The notes: generated by a model from the letters alone, not told the origin. A DNA stretch of 64,000 nt from JACDHG01 sp963811585 (GCA_963811585.1 CAWERR010000003.1:1-64000); one strand, 5' to 3'; numbered from the stretch's first letter, positions 15,980-24,376 are shown. Numbers and translations are program-made.

Positions 15980-17386
15980 CTACTGGGCCGCTCCGTGCAC
16001 GCGGTCGATGCTGTCGAGATGCCAGGTGCCATCGGCACTGGGCACGAGGTTGCGCGCCAAGGGCATCTGGTGCGAGGCGCTTTCGAGGATATGCATCTGG
16101 TAGCCGGCGGTGTTGACGAACGCAACGAGATCACCAACGGCGACGCCGATCGGAAAGCGCATCCGGCGCCAGGTCAACAGTTCGGCTTCGATGCAGTAGG
16201 CGCCCACGAGGTAGCCCTCACCGGGCGGAGTGCGAGACGCCTTCGATCCGGGGACCAGGATCGGGTCGACGAGGAAGTCATCGGCCGCGGAGCGACACTG
16301 TGTCCGGTTCATCGCCAGCCCGATCAGCCAGGAGGCATCTGGCTGCCGCTTGCGGAACTCCACTCGGGCTACGGTCAAACCACACCCATCGAGCAGGGCG
16401 CGCCCGGGCTCGGCATGCAGACGCACCTCGGCGGCCTGGACTCGTTCGGCAAGCGTGCGCTGCCCCCAGGGATGGTCGAGCAGTTGGCAGAGCCAGGACT
16501 CACCTACTGGTGTCTGCCAGACCGGGTATACCTCGCCCAGCGGCCGCTCACGCCAGGTCATGCGATCCGAGCCGTGATGGCGACGCCAGAACTCGTTCCA
16601 GGCTCCGGGTTGGTCGAGGTAGCTCATCGGCACGCCGCCTCCGATGTCGACGAACTGCGGCTCATGGCCGTTAGCTCTCGCGACGTGGATCAGGTCGAGG
16701 GCTTGCCCCAATGCCATTGCCCGGTGCGACGCGAGGTACCCATCGAGGTGGAAGTGGACGCCGACGAACCGCAGGCGCTGCCACCTGTCAGATTCCGCGA
16801 GGACCTCGACGAGCTCATCGCTGGTTTGACCGAACCTGCTTGGAGGGCTGCCGGGGATCTCTGGTGAAAGGCGCAGAGCCACGTCAACCCGACGGTGGTG
16901 CGAGATGGCGAGCTCTTCGATCAGGGCAAGCTCGTCTGCGTTGTCCACTGAGACAGTGACCCCGGCTCGCACACTGAGTTCGAGTAGCGCCTGGGGCTTG
17001 ATCGCCGCAGTCACGATGACTCGATCGGGTGGCGACGCATGGTGGCTCAGCCTTCCGAGGACCTGTTCGAGCTCGCGATGGCTTGCCACATCAACCCCGA
17101 GACCAGCTTCAAGTGCGGCGTCGACCACCGCGAGGGCCTTATTGGCCTTGCGCGCAAAGTAGATCCGCAGCTCGAGACCACGTGACGCGGCCGCTTCGAC
17201 GAGCTGGGTTGCCTGCACGGGCAGGAGCGCCGGGTCGATCAGGTTGATGGGCGACCCGTGCTGCGCGACCAGCTCCGCCAACAGCTCGTGGTCGGCCAGC
17301 ACGCGATCCATCCATGGTGCGCGGCGTCCGGAGAGCGCGATGAGTCCCTCCATGCCTTGCTCGGGTCCATCGATCGCTGGGGTCAT
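15980..17386 (-). CDS. SbnH-like PLP-dependent decarboxylase (fold type III)
   Basis: This 468-residue protein belongs to the diaminopimelate/ornithine decarboxylase fold: PLP lysine in YFARKANKALAV, HFHLDGY, glycine loop FVDIGGGVPMSY, and HAEPGRALLDGCG, with the second-subunit CRSAADD segment. The spacing and the long central insert resemble SbnH, which decarboxylates a citryl-diaminopropionate intermediate in staphyloferrin B synthesis. Its ATG overlaps the stop of the FAD/NAD(P) gene by 4 bp. With the SbnA-like gene in the same operon, a diaminopropionate-derived amine product is plausible. No siderophore (IucA/IucC-type) synthetase is present in the window, so the product is open. Confidence 0.8.
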   Translation of the reverse strand: MTPAIDGPEQGMEGLIALSGRRAPWMDRVLADHELLAELVAQHGSPINLIDPALLPVQATQLVEAAASRGLELRIYFARKANKALAVVDAALEAGLGVDVASHRELEQVLGRLSHHASPPDRVIVTAAIKPQALLELSVRAGVTVSVDNADELALIEELAISHHRRVDVALRLSPEIPGSPPSRFGQTSDELVEVLAESDRWQRLRFVGVHFHLDGYLASHRAMALGQALDLIHVARANGHEPQFVDIGGGVPMSYLDQPGAWNEFWRRHHGSDRMTWRERPLGEVYPVWQTPVGESWLCQLLDHPWGQRTLAERVQAAEVRLHAEPGRALLDGCGLTVARVEFRKRQPDASWLIGLAMNRTQCRSAADDFLVDPILVPGSKASRTPPGEGYLVGAYCIEAELLTWRRMRFPIGVAVGDLVAFVNTAGYQMHILESASHQMPLARNLVPSADGTWHLDSIDRVHGAAQ

Positions 17387-18939
17387 CGGTTTTCGCTATG
17401 GGTAGACAGTGACAGGACTCGGCGCGCCCATGCCTCGACTGCGGGATGCAGGTGACGGATCAACGTATCGTTGCCCAGAACTACATCCTCCGTGGCTCGC
17501 CCAACCAACGCCAGACCCGGCACTCTCGCGCCAGCCCTGTCCAAGACGGAGGCGTCGTCGGCGACGCGCACTCCCCGTTGGTGTGCGCTGTGGGTCAGGA
17601 CGCCGCTGTCGCGCAGCCGGCCCAAGACCCCCTCGGCGGGTACGTCAACAATGCCCGGGGGCGGCAGTACCGCGTCAACGACCAGATCGGCATCTGCTGC
17701 CGCCGACATCACATCATCGCGCCGGATGACAATCCGACCGGCCGCCAATCCCTCCCAGAGCAGCTGCGCGTTGCGCAGGGGCGGACCGAACGCGAGCCGT
17801 TCGAGCTCTGGTGCCCAGGCGGCGTAGCCGGGCCAGTCCAACGGGGGGCCGACCGGTGTCGTACGCCGCTGGCGCGTCACCAGATCCGCGTACAGCAGCC
17901 GCCACGCCTGGCCGAGCGCCCACGCGCCGTCGGGTGCCCGCTCGCCATGTGCCACCGCGATGCTGTTGCCCAGGATCGCGACCTGATCGCAGTCCTGCGA
18001 GGCGACAAAGAGGGCCGCTTCGGCGGCGTGCACGGCTGCCGCAGCTTCCTCGGTTCCGCCCAGGAGATGTACGGCGAGAGCCCGCAGCTGTGCGGGGACA
18101 GCGGCACCTTTGGCGATCTGGTCACTGAACCGGGTCAGGTCGCCAGCACGGTCGAGCAGCGCCCGGAGGACACCGACCTCGGTCTTCGGCGTCATGAGCT
18201 TACCTGTGCGGCTGGTGAGAACGATGCGGAGGTCGCTGTCGCCAGGTCGGTGCCCGCGGCCGACGGTCAGCGCCAGGACCGCGTCGATCGCGGTGAGCGC
18301 CGCTCCGCGGACAACGACGGTGGCCCCTGGCCGCAACTCGGGACGGGCGAGCAGCTCGGAGACTGGGAACACTCGCGGCTGAAGCGGCGGCAGACGTGTA
18401 GACCAGTAGTGACGGAGCGCCCCCGGCCAGTCGTGCCCGTGGCCCACGGCGATGAGCACCTCGTCATACGGCCCGCAGTCGTCCAGTAACCACCGGTGGG
18501 TGCCGTCTGCCGAGGGGCGCGCCACATGGACGTTCCGGTCGTGGACGACAACGGATCCATTCCCCAGCGTGTGCCGAAGGGAGTGCAGCAGGCTCGTCGC
18601 CTGCTCACGCAGATACACACCCGTCAGCGACCGAGGTGGGTACGGGTCGCACAATGACCCCGGGTCGCGCAGCTCACGCCAACTGTCGAAGGAAAGCCCG
18701 CGCGTTGCCAGGCCCCGCCACGCGTTGACGGATGTGGAGGTCACGTTGAGGCGCAGGTAGTCCGGCTGCGCGACGTCGTACACGACTCCGGCACCGAGAT
18801 CGCCCTTTCCGAATACGTGGATCGCCGACGGGACAGAGGCGCCGCTCTGCTGCGCGCATGCGTCCAGACATTCCAGCGCCCAGAGGGCACGCGGCCCGTT
18901 GCCCAGGACCGCTACCACCGGCCCGCGGCTCGAGCTCAT
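17383..18939 (-). CDS. FAD/NAD(P)-binding protein (NAD_binding_9-like) of the SbnA/SbnH operon
   Basis: The 518-residue protein starts at ATG 18939, overlapping the SbnA-like stop by 4 bp; the ATG at 18987 would lie inside the neighbour. The N-terminus VVAVLGNGPRALWALECL is a dinucleotide-binding beta-alpha-beta fold of the variant GxGPRxL type, and HVFGKGDLGAGVVYD and LRLNVTSTSVNAW are typical of the NAD_binding_9 family. A second nucleotide-binding region lies around ATVVVRGAALTAIDAVLAL. The enzyme class is a flavin- or nicotinamide-dependent oxidoreductase or hydroxylase; the substrate is unknown. It occupies the place where staphyloferrin B-type clusters have SbnB, which oxidatively releases diaminopropionate. 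Confidence 0.8.
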   Translation of the reverse strand: MSSSRGPVVAVLGNGPRALWALECLDACAQQSGASVPSAIHVFGKGDLGAGVVYDVAQPDYLRLNVTSTSVNAWRGLATRGLSFDSWRELRDPGSLCDPYPPRSLTGVYLREQATSLLHSLRHTLGNGSVVVHDRNVHVARPSADGTHRWLLDDCGPYDEVLIAVGHGHDWPGALRHYWSTRLPPLQPRVFPVSELLARPELRPGATVVVRGAALTAIDAVLALTVGRGHRPGDSDLRIVLTSRTGKLMTPKTEVGVLRALLDRAGDLTRFSDQIAKGAAVPAQLRALAVHLLGGTEEAAAAVHAAEAALFVASQDCDQVAILGNSIAVAHGERAPDGAWALGQAWRLLYADLVTRQRRTTPVGPPLDWPGYAAWAPELERLAFGPPLRNAQLLWEGLAAGRIVIRRDDVMSAAADADLVVDAVLPPPGIVDVPAEGVLGRLRDSGVLTHSAHQRGVRVADDASVLDRAGARVPGLALVGRATEDVVLGNDTLIRHLHPAVEAWARRVLSLSTHSENR

Positions 18940-19958
18940 GCCACCAGCATTGCCGCATCGACCTGGCCGGCCAGCGTCTGCGGGCAATGACCCAGATGGG
19001 CCTCGACCCAGCAGTCGTCGTACACGGTGTCGAGGTAGCGAGCTCCGCTGTCGTGCAGCACCATCACGATGTCGTCGTCGGGTCCGAAACGGTGCAGCTC
19101 ACGACTCAATGCCGTGATGACGCCTCCTGACGAGGCGCCCACAAGCAAACTCTCCGACCGAACGAGCCGACGGCACCCGACCACGCAGTCGAGATCGTCG
19201 ACCCTGGCGACCAAGTCTGGTAGGGCGGACGAGGCGAGCGGCGGCACGATACTGGCACCGAATCCCGGCAATGCACGCTGACCGGGCTCACCCCCGAAGA
19301 GCGCGCTGCCGACCGCATCCACAGCGATCACCAGCGTCTTCGCCCCCAGGGACCGCAGATGATCCTGACAACCCTGCAACGTGCCAGTAGTGCTCGTCGC
19401 CACCAGGATCGCTGCTGGTGGGGCACCAAGAGCCTCGACGATCTCCCGCATCGTCCCGTCGGCGTGCGACGCGGGATTGTGCCCGTTCGAGTACTGATCT
19501 GGAGTCCATGATCCGGGGATCGTCGCCAACAACTCGCGCACGGCCTGCAGCCGGGCCGAGAGCCAGTCACCAGCACCCTCGCTCGGTTCCTGGACCTCAT
19601 GCAGCCGACCGCCGTACGCCTGGATGGTGCGCAACGTCTGTGCGTTCGTGCGCGGATCCACCACACAGACGAACTGCAAGCCATGCCAGCCGCACACCTG
19701 CGCCAGCGCAACACCCAGATTGCCGGAGCTGGACTCCACAACCGTGTCGCCCGCCACCAAGGCGCCAGACCGGATCGCCGCGTTGATCATGGCCACCGCC
19801 GGACGATCCTTCGCGCTGCCCCCTGGATTGAAGCCCTCGAGCTTCGCGTAGACCCGAGACCGTTGGCCGGGGAACAACCGTCGCAGACGAACCAGAGGAG
19901 TGGCGCCGACGAGATCCGGCATCCCCTCAAAGACCTGTGTCGGTTGACCCATCATCAT
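18936..19958 (-). CDS. SbnA-like cysteine-synthase-family enzyme (ACEGA/diaminopropionate precursor synthase)
   Basis: The 340-residue fold type II PLP enzyme shows LVGATPLVRLRRLFPG, the PLP lysine in FNPGGSAKDRP, the phosphate loop ESSSGNLGVALAQ, VDPRTNAQTLRTI, STTGTLQGCQDHLR, DAVGSALFGG and DLDCVVGCRRLV. These blocks are characteristic of SbnA, which joins O-phosphoserine and glutamate to make a precursor of L-2,3-diaminopropionate, rather than of cysteine synthases. It overlaps both flanking genes by 4 bp (ATGA). Three possible start ATGs follow each other (19958, 19955, 19952); 19958 is the one that overlaps. Confidence 0.85.
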   Translation of the reverse strand: MMMGQPTQVFEGMPDLVGATPLVRLRRLFPGQRSRVYAKLEGFNPGGSAKDRPAVAMINAAIRSGALVAGDTVVESSSGNLGVALAQVCGWHGLQFVCVVDPRTNAQTLRTIQAYGGRLHEVQEPSEGAGDWLSARLQAVRELLATIPGSWTPDQYSNGHNPASHADGTMREIVEALGAPPAAILVATSTTGTLQGCQDHLRSLGAKTLVIAVDAVGSALFGGEPGQRALPGFGASIVPPLASSALPDLVARVDDLDCVVGCRRLVRSESLLVGASSGGVITALSRELHRFGPDDDIVMVLHDSGARYLDTVYDDCWVEAHLGHCPQTLAGQVDAAMLVA

Positions 19959-20235
19959 TCCCGAACACCAGGCGCAGCGGAGAAGCGCTCCCAGGCCCTG
20001 TAGGCACTCATCTGGTTGTGCAGTTCGGCGAAGACGTCGGCGGGTAGGGCACCGACAACCACGCCGGGCTCATCCGACTCGATGCCGCCTCCTCCGCACT
20101 GTGCGACCTCGACGCCGGGGCGCCCGGACCGGCTGGTGTACCAGAGCAGGTCACGGTCTCAAGGGCCTTGTCCGCTGCCTGCTGCACGGCCTTCTTGGTC
20201 GCCTTGCGCACGACGACCTTCTCGTTCTCTGCCAC
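19955..20235 (-). pseudogene. Small first gene of the SbnA/SbnH operon, split by a frameshift
   Basis: A GTG at 20235, preceded by GGAGG, opens a frame beginning MAENEKVVVRKATKK and rich in Lys/Ala/Gln. In this frame translation ends at 20008 with no recognisable sequence after about residue 28. From about 20155 the neighbouring frame is clearly protein-like with high GC at third positions: LLWYTSRSGRPGVEVAQ, then VVVGALPADVFAELHNQ and MSAYRAWERF. That frame ends in a TGA (19955-19957) that overlaps the SbnA-like ATG, as the other operon junctions do. Joining the frames gives about 93 residues. The shift lies between about 20146 and 20160 and may be a sequence error or a real frameshift. I do not recognise the protein. 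Confidence 0.5.
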
Positions 20236-20554
20236 ATTGCCTCCCCGGTTGGTCACCCCCGTGCCCACAAACCACACGTTGCAATCCCACTCCACCAGGG
20301 GACATTGCCCAGAGGTCGTCCGCTGGGCTCTCGCGTCGGTCGGTGAGACCGTCCAGAACCGTCGCGGGGTTGGAGCCATCACCGCCGGCGAGGCTGACCG
20401 ACGTCTTGCTGATGGCTAAGGCTGGCGCTCATTGCACTGTCTTCGCGGCGTGGGCGTAGGCCACAGTCGTGCCAGATCCTTGTGAAGCATCTGGCACGTA
20501 ATGGCACGAGGCCGATTCTTTGCCGCAACCGGCCCCGACCTGTTGCTTCTGGGG
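20236..20554. other. Intergenic region between SbnA operon and tRNA-Val
   Basis: No gene is supported in these 319 bp. The left part must hold the promoter of the minus-strand four-gene operon. The inverted repeat at 20469-20497 is listed separately. Confidence 0.4.
20469..20497. repeat. Perfect inverted repeat downstream of tRNA-Val(CAC)
   Basis: GTGCCAGAT (20469-20477) and ATCTGGCAC (20489-20497) are perfect 9-bp arms with an 11-nt loop. It lies 58 bp beyond the 3' end of the minus-strand tRNA-Val and about 230 bp upstream of the small operon gene. Without a T-tract it is not a classical terminator; an operator for the four-gene operon is equally possible. Confidence 0.4.
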
Positions 20555-20626
20555 TGGGCGATACTGGGTTCGAACCAGTGACCTCTTCGGTGTGAACGAA
20601 GCGCGCTACCACTGCGCCAATCGCCC
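20555..20626 (-). tRNA. tRNA-Val (anticodon CAC)
   Basis: On the minus strand the 7-bp acceptor stem GGGCGAU pairs with AUCGCCC, discriminator A. The anticodon stem CUUCG/CGAAG encloses the loop UUCACAC, giving anticodon CAC (Val). The T-loop GGUUCGAACC is canonical. No CCA is encoded. Length 72 nt. Confidence 0.93.
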
Positions 20627-20900
20627 CGGTTTCTGCGCCCACCGACGGGTTTCATCGGGGGTCGGCACAGGCTAGCGCACGGCGCATGACCTCACGAAAA
20701 CAGGGCACAGAAGTTCTACGTGGCGTGATCGGGTGACGACACCGAGCGACATTTCGCCGTCGCCATCGCGAGTATGTTCCTAAGGTCCCGTTTGCCGCCC
20801 ACGAACTTGAGAATTCCCCGATTTAGTTCTCGGTTCACCGTCACGTCTTCTTCATTCACGCGTTAAATCAAGTGGGACGCCGCAGTCGGCAGGAGGACAG

Positions 20901-21317
20901 ATGGACATCGCACCCGTAAGCCTGACGCGCGCACTCACCTTGGAGCTGATCGATGCCGACGGGGCCGTGACGCAGCTTGAGGCGGAGTTGCGCTACGACA
21001 GCAGTGACCCCTACGCGGTCGCTGCCTGCTTCGACACCGGCGGCACAGAGGTCTGCTGGGTGTTCGGCCGCGACCTTCTCGCCCGAGGGATCTTCACGCC
21101 GACCGGTGACGGGGATGTGCACGTGTGGCCATGCCTCGACTCACTCGGCCGTGCCGTCACGATCATCGAGCTGACCTCCCCCGAGGGAGAGGCGCTGATG
21201 CAGGCGCAGAGCCACGAGGTCTCCGACTTCCTGCTGCGTTGCGAGGCGCTCGTCCCATCGGGCTCCGAGGCGTCGCACGTCGACATCGACCACGTCATCG
21301 GCAAGCTGCTCAGCTGA
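20901..21317 (+). CDS. SsgB-like sporulation and cell-division protein (SsgA family)
   Basis: This 138-residue cytosolic protein has the SsgA-like family pattern: L-x-AELRYDSSDPYAV, EVCWVFGRDLLARG, PTGDGDVHVWPC and SPEGEALMQAQSHEVSDFL. SsgB-type proteins help place FtsZ at future septa in sporulating actinomycetes; single copies in non-sporulating relatives act in division. A strong AGGAGG precedes the ATG. It is single and flanked upstream by about 270 bp of non-coding sequence after the tRNA gene, so it has its own promoter. Confidence 0.9.
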   Translation: MDIAPVSLTRALTLELIDADGAVTQLEAELRYDSSDPYAVAACFDTGGTEVCWVFGRDLLARGIFTPTGDGDVHVWPCLDSLGRAVTIIELTSPEGEALMQAQSHEVSDFLLRCEALVPSGSEASHVDIDHVIGKLLS

Positions 21318-21396
21318 CCAACCGACGTACCCCTCCTCCGGTCTGACCTCCTCGTCTGAAACCCGGCCTCCTTAGCGCGCCACTACGCTGGAGCCC

Positions 21397-21969
21397 GTGA
21401 TGTTCAGCCACGACACCGAACTCTCCCTGCAGGTAGTCGTCGAGTTCGTCAACACCGCGCCCGAGTGCGGCGGCGGTGAAGGCCTGCCACACGCGTCGGC
21501 CGTGCAGGCGTTCGTCGAGCAGCATCACGTTTCAGGCGTCGACCCACGCGAGTACGACCGCCTCGAACCTCTGTACGCCGTCCGGCGCCGTCTGCATGCA
21601 CTGTTCGGAGCCAGCGACCCAGCTCAGCTCGCCGCTGGAGTCAACGCGCTCGTGGCGAAGTCGCCGATGCGTCCACGGCTGAGCGACCACGACGGCCACG
21701 GCTGGCATCTCCACTACTTCTCTCCGGGCGCGAGCCTCGCCGAGCACCTTGCGGTTGACGGCGGCATTGCGATCGCGCACGTGGTCGCAGCGGGCGAGAC
21801 CGACCGGCTGCGCCGCTGTGACGCTCCCGACTGTGGTGCCGTGCTCGTCGACCTGTCCCGCAACCGCTCCAAGCGCTACTGCGACGCCCGCACTTGCGGC
21901 AACCGGGTAAACGTCGCCGCCTATCGCGAGCGCAAGCGGGCAGCCACGAACGCCGCCCGCGGCAGCTGA
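21397..21969 (+). CDS. CGNR zinc-finger (ABATE domain) protein
   Basis: The 190-residue protein has an N-terminal alpha-helical ABATE-like domain and a C-terminal zinc finger: CDAPDCGAVLVD, then RSKRYCDARTCGNRVNVAAYRERK, which contains the CGNR motif. Such proteins are thought to be transcription regulators, often stress-linked. GTG 21397 is followed directly by ATG 21400; GGAG at 21390 suits ATG 21400 best. The next gene starts 3 bp after the stop, so both are probably co-transcribed. Confidence 0.85.
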   Translation: MMFSHDTELSLQVVVEFVNTAPECGGGEGLPHASAVQAFVEQHHVSGVDPREYDRLEPLYAVRRRLHALFGASDPAQLAAGVNALVAKSPMRPRLSDHDGHGWHLHYFSPGASLAEHLAVDGGIAIAHVVAAGETDRLRRCDAPDCGAVLVDLSRNRSKRYCDARTCGNRVNVAAYRERKRAATNAARGS

Positions 21970-21971
21970 CA

Positions 21972-22422
21972 GTGGTCCAGTTCGTGATCGAGCGCGACAC
22001 CGCGCTCTCGGCTGCCGTCGCGTGGCAGCGGCTGACCAACTGGGAGAGCCACGGCCGCCACATCCCGTTCACCGTCGTGACCACAGCCGGCTCGGGTCTC
22101 GGGTCTGCCTTCACGGCCCGCACGTCGGTCGGGCCGCTCGGGTTCGACGACCCGATGGAGGTCACGGCCTGGCATCCACCGGTGGGAGGCGATCCAGGTC
22201 ACTGCCGGATCGAGAAACGCGGCAGCGTCGTCACCGGTTGGGCCGAGCTGTCGGTGGCAGCCTACCGCGTCGGGAGCGCACGTGCGGTGGGTCGAAGAGG
22301 CGAACGTCGGACGTACCGGCAGAGTGCTGGACGTGCCTGCCCGGCTGCTGTCACAGCAGATCTTCGGGCGGCTGGTCGATCGGCTGCTGGCGGCCGACCC
22401 CGGGCAGCAATCAGCGCGGTGA
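21972..22422 (+). pseudogene. SRPBCC (polyketide cyclase-like) protein with a frameshift
   Basis: GTG 21972 lies just after the CGNR gene. The first part reads VQFVIERDTALSAAVAWQRL...WESHGRHIP and VGPLGFDDPMEVTAW...RIEKRGSVVTGWAELSV, typical of SRPBCC ligand-binding helix-grip proteins. Near 22275 the similarity moves to another frame, GAHVRWVEEANVGRTGRVLD, ending GRLVDRLLAADPG, the expected C-terminal helix, and stops at TGA 22420-22422. A single-base indel explains this. The total length, about 150 aa, fits the family. It ends 4 bp before the convergent pabC stop. Confidence 0.6.
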
Positions 22423-22426
22423 TGGT

Positions 22427-23245
22427 CTAGGGGTCGACGTCCTTCGGCTCCATGGCTTCCCACTGCTGCCGGACGAGCTGGGTGACCGGCTGCTGCTGCG
22501 GGTAGGTGGTGTCGTCGAGCTGGTGAAGGCCCTGCACATCGCGGGTCGTCGAGGTGATGAAGACCTCGTCCGCGGCGGCGAACTCGGCCATCGTCAGGTC
22601 ACGCTCGTGCACGTCGTGCCATTCGATGATGAGCTCGCGGGTGATGCCGGCGAGGCAGCCGGCCGACAGCGGCGGCGTGACGACAAGCCCGTCGATGACG
22701 CAGAACACGTTGGTGCCGGTGCCCTCACACAGCATGCCGCGCGTGTTGGCGAAGATCGCCTCGCTCCCGCCGCGCTCCTCGGCATACGCCAGGGCCATCA
22801 CGTTCTCGGCGTACGACGTGGACTTCAGCCCAGCGAGCGCTCCATGCTCGTTGCGTGTCCACGGGACCGTGACGGCCTTCGTCGTGGGGGTCACCTTCGC
22901 TGCCGCCGTCACGACCACCAGCAAGGTAGGTTCACCCGCCTTGCGGCCGGAGCCGAGCGGGCCGATGCCTCCGGTGTAGGTGACGCGGATCCGGCCGTAG
23001 GCAAGATGCTCCTCGGCTAGCACGGCTGCGATCGCCGCTCGGGCATCGTCTTGGTCGGGCTCCGGCAGCCCCAGACCGAACGCCGACCGGGCGAGCCGGC
23101 GAAGGTGCCTCGTCAAGGCGAACGGGACTCCGTCAACGACCTTGATCGCCTCGAAAACGCCGTCCCCGACGGTCACCCCGTGGTCGAGGGGCGACAGGGC
23201 CGGTTTGGTCGGGTCAATGAGGCTTCCGTTGTACCAAGCGTGCAT
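22427..23245 (-). CDS. pabC: Aminodeoxychorismate lyase / class IV aminotransferase
   Basis: The 272-residue fold type IV PLP enzyme shows YNGSLIDPTKPALSPLDHGVTVGDGVFEAI, the PLP lysine in LKSTSYAENVMAL, and NTRGMLCEGTGTNVFCVIDG. PabC splits 4-amino-4-deoxychorismate to 4-aminobenzoate and pyruvate for folate synthesis; branched-chain or D-amino-acid aminotransferases share the fold but differ in the loops seen here. It is monocistronic in this window. The ATG at 23245 is the first residue of the conserved start MHAWYNG. Confidence 0.85.
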   Translation of the reverse strand: MHAWYNGSLIDPTKPALSPLDHGVTVGDGVFEAIKVVDGVPFALTRHLRRLARSAFGLGLPEPDQDDARAAIAAVLAEEHLAYGRIRVTYTGGIGPLGSGRKAGEPTLLVVVTAAAKVTPTTKAVTVPWTRNEHGALAGLKSTSYAENVMALAYAEERGGSEAIFANTRGMLCEGTGTNVFCVIDGLVVTPPLSAGCLAGITRELIIEWHDVHERDLTMAEFAAADEVFITSTTRDVQGLHQLDDTTYPQQQPVTQLVRQQWEAMEPKDVDP

Positions 23246-23357
23246 GGGTCAACCCTAGTGCTGAGTGGTCTGCGGCGGCCTGTGCCCCGAGTTTGAGCGG
23301 TCGGTCAAATCGGCTAGGGTTTCCTCTCGCACCACCTAGTAAGCGCCGGTGGTGCGT

Positions 23358-23430
23358 GCGGACGTAGCTCAGTTGGTAGAGCGCAACCTTGCCAAGGTTG
23401 AGGTCGCGAGTTCGAGCCTCGTCGTCCGCT
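23358..23430 (+). tRNA. tRNA-Gly (anticodon GCC)
   Basis: Acceptor GCGGACG pairs with CGUCCGC, discriminator U. Anticodon stem CAACC/GGUUG encloses UUGCCAA, giving GCC (Gly). D- and T-arms are canonical. First of three tandem tRNAs. Confidence 0.95.
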
Positions 23431-23460
23431 CGGAGCGGGTCGTAGGCTTACCCATCCAAC

Positions 23461-23531
23461 GGTGGAGTGGCCGAGAGGCGAGGCAACGGACTGCAAATCC
23501 GTCTACGAGGGTTCAAATCCCTTCTCCACCT
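23461..23531 (+). tRNA. tRNA-Cys (anticodon GCA)
   Basis: Acceptor GGUGGAG pairs with CUCCACC, discriminator U. Anticodon stem ACGGA/UCCGU encloses CUGCAAA, giving GCA (Cys). It lies 30 bp after tRNA-Gly. Confidence 0.95.
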
Positions 23532-23566
23532 CGAACACCCAGGCACTAACATCCAGGCAAGATCGC

Positions 23567-23638
23567 GGGCGATTGGCGCAGCGGTAGCGCGCTTCCCTGA
23601 CACGGAAGAGGTCACTGGTTCGATCCCAGTATCGCCCA
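23567..23638 (+). tRNA. tRNA-Val (anticodon GAC)
   Basis: Acceptor GGGCGAU pairs with AUCGCCC, discriminator A. Anticodon stem CUUCC/GGAAG encloses CUGACAC, giving GAC (Val). It is closely related to the tRNA-Val(CAC) at 20555. An integrase remnant begins 87 bp downstream, so its 3' end is a likely old attachment site. Confidence 0.95.
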
Positions 23639-23724
23639 CACAAGAAACAGCAGGTCAGGCGGACTTTCTGAGGTAGCGAGAACTGGCTTTGAGTTGTCCA
23701 AGAGCGCCCGTGACAGCAAGACGA

Positions 23725-24003
23725 TCAGATTTCGTAGGTTGCGGCGAGGCCGTCCATTGCCGCCCGTGCAACCTCGTCGGACAGGTGGGCGTAGACCTCC
23801 GCCGTCGTACTGATATCGGCGTGGCAAAGCAGTTCTGACACCACTAACAAGTGGGTACCTGCTTCCAGCATCGCGGTGGTGGCCGAGTGCCGCAGAGTGT
23901 GGACGGTGACTCCTGTCAACCCGGCCTTCTCGGCTGCTGTCTTGACGGAGCGAAGGACGTTACGCGGTCGATGGGTAGACCCGATTCGGTGGTGAATACC
24001 TCG
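23725..24003 (-). pseudogene. Tyrosine recombinase (integrase) C-terminal remnant
   Basis: The frame from about 23960 to 23725 reads NVLRSVKTAAEKAGLTGVTVH, HTLRHSATTAML, LLCHADISTTAEVYAHLSDEVARAAM. It holds the last catalytic residues of phage-type integrases: H-x-x-R, a His in CHADIS, and the nucleophilic Tyr in AEVYAH. Upstream, VFTTESGLPID is in the neighbouring frame; a single missing C at about 23972 would join them. The N-terminal two thirds are absent. It faces the tRNA-Val gene 87 bp away, the usual place for an integrase of an integrated element. Not functional as it stands. Confidence 0.75.
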
Positions 24004-24010
24004 ATTGCAC

Positions 24011-24172
24011 TTACCGCGTGCGGATCGCGGCAGTGAGTGCGTTTGCCCGGTGGAGCCGTGCGTCAGTCGCGGCGGTAAGACGCCCGGGTGGCGGCGAGCT
24101 CACGTCCCGGAGGTCGATCAGCGTTGGGTTGCGGCTGCGAATGAAGCACGGGTCGCAGCCGAACTTATACAT
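24011..24172 (-). CDS. Short ORF upstream of integrase remnant, unknown
   Basis: A 53-codon frame from ATG 24172 begins MYKFGCDPC and ends TAAIRTR before TAA at 24011. Its start overlaps the end of the small ORF upstream. No family is recognised. It may be part of the decayed mobile element rather than a real gene. Confidence 0.25.
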   Translation of the reverse strand: MYKFGCDPCFIRSRNPTLIDLRDVSSPPPGRLTAATDARLHRANALTAAIRTR

Positions 24173-24321
24173 CGGCGCCGAACGTGCCGTCCGTCCGCCC
24201 TACAATGATCCGGTGAGAGTCGGCCATCAGGCTCGCGCTGGACTCGTAGCCCCGGTACAGGAACGGTTCGCTTGCCGATGCGCATCCGCCGGCCTTCGCC
24301 GATCCAGACCTGATCCGTCAT
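24165..24321 (-). pseudogene. Small ORF MTDQVWIGEG... with a frameshift
   Basis: ATG 24321 opens MTDQVWIGEGRRMRIGKRT; near 24258 the protein-like sequence passes to another frame (GYESSASLMADSHRIIVG) that ends at TAA 24165-24167. Joined length is about 51 residues. Unknown function; it lies within the relic zone next to the integrase remnant. A real small gene with a sequence error and chance reading are both possible. Confidence 0.3.
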
Positions 24322-24376
24322 GCTGGCTCCCGCAGCCCGGCGAGCCGGTCACTCACCCACTTGGGGACCAGAGCGT

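Noticed and set aside
17446..18489. 347-codon plus-strand open frame
   Set aside because: Antisense to the FAD/NAD(P) gene, whose motifs and 4-bp overlaps fix the coding strand.
20379..20655. Short minus-strand frames across tRNA-Val
   Set aside because: They run through a clear tRNA gene; the apparent conservation in such frames is that of the tRNA.
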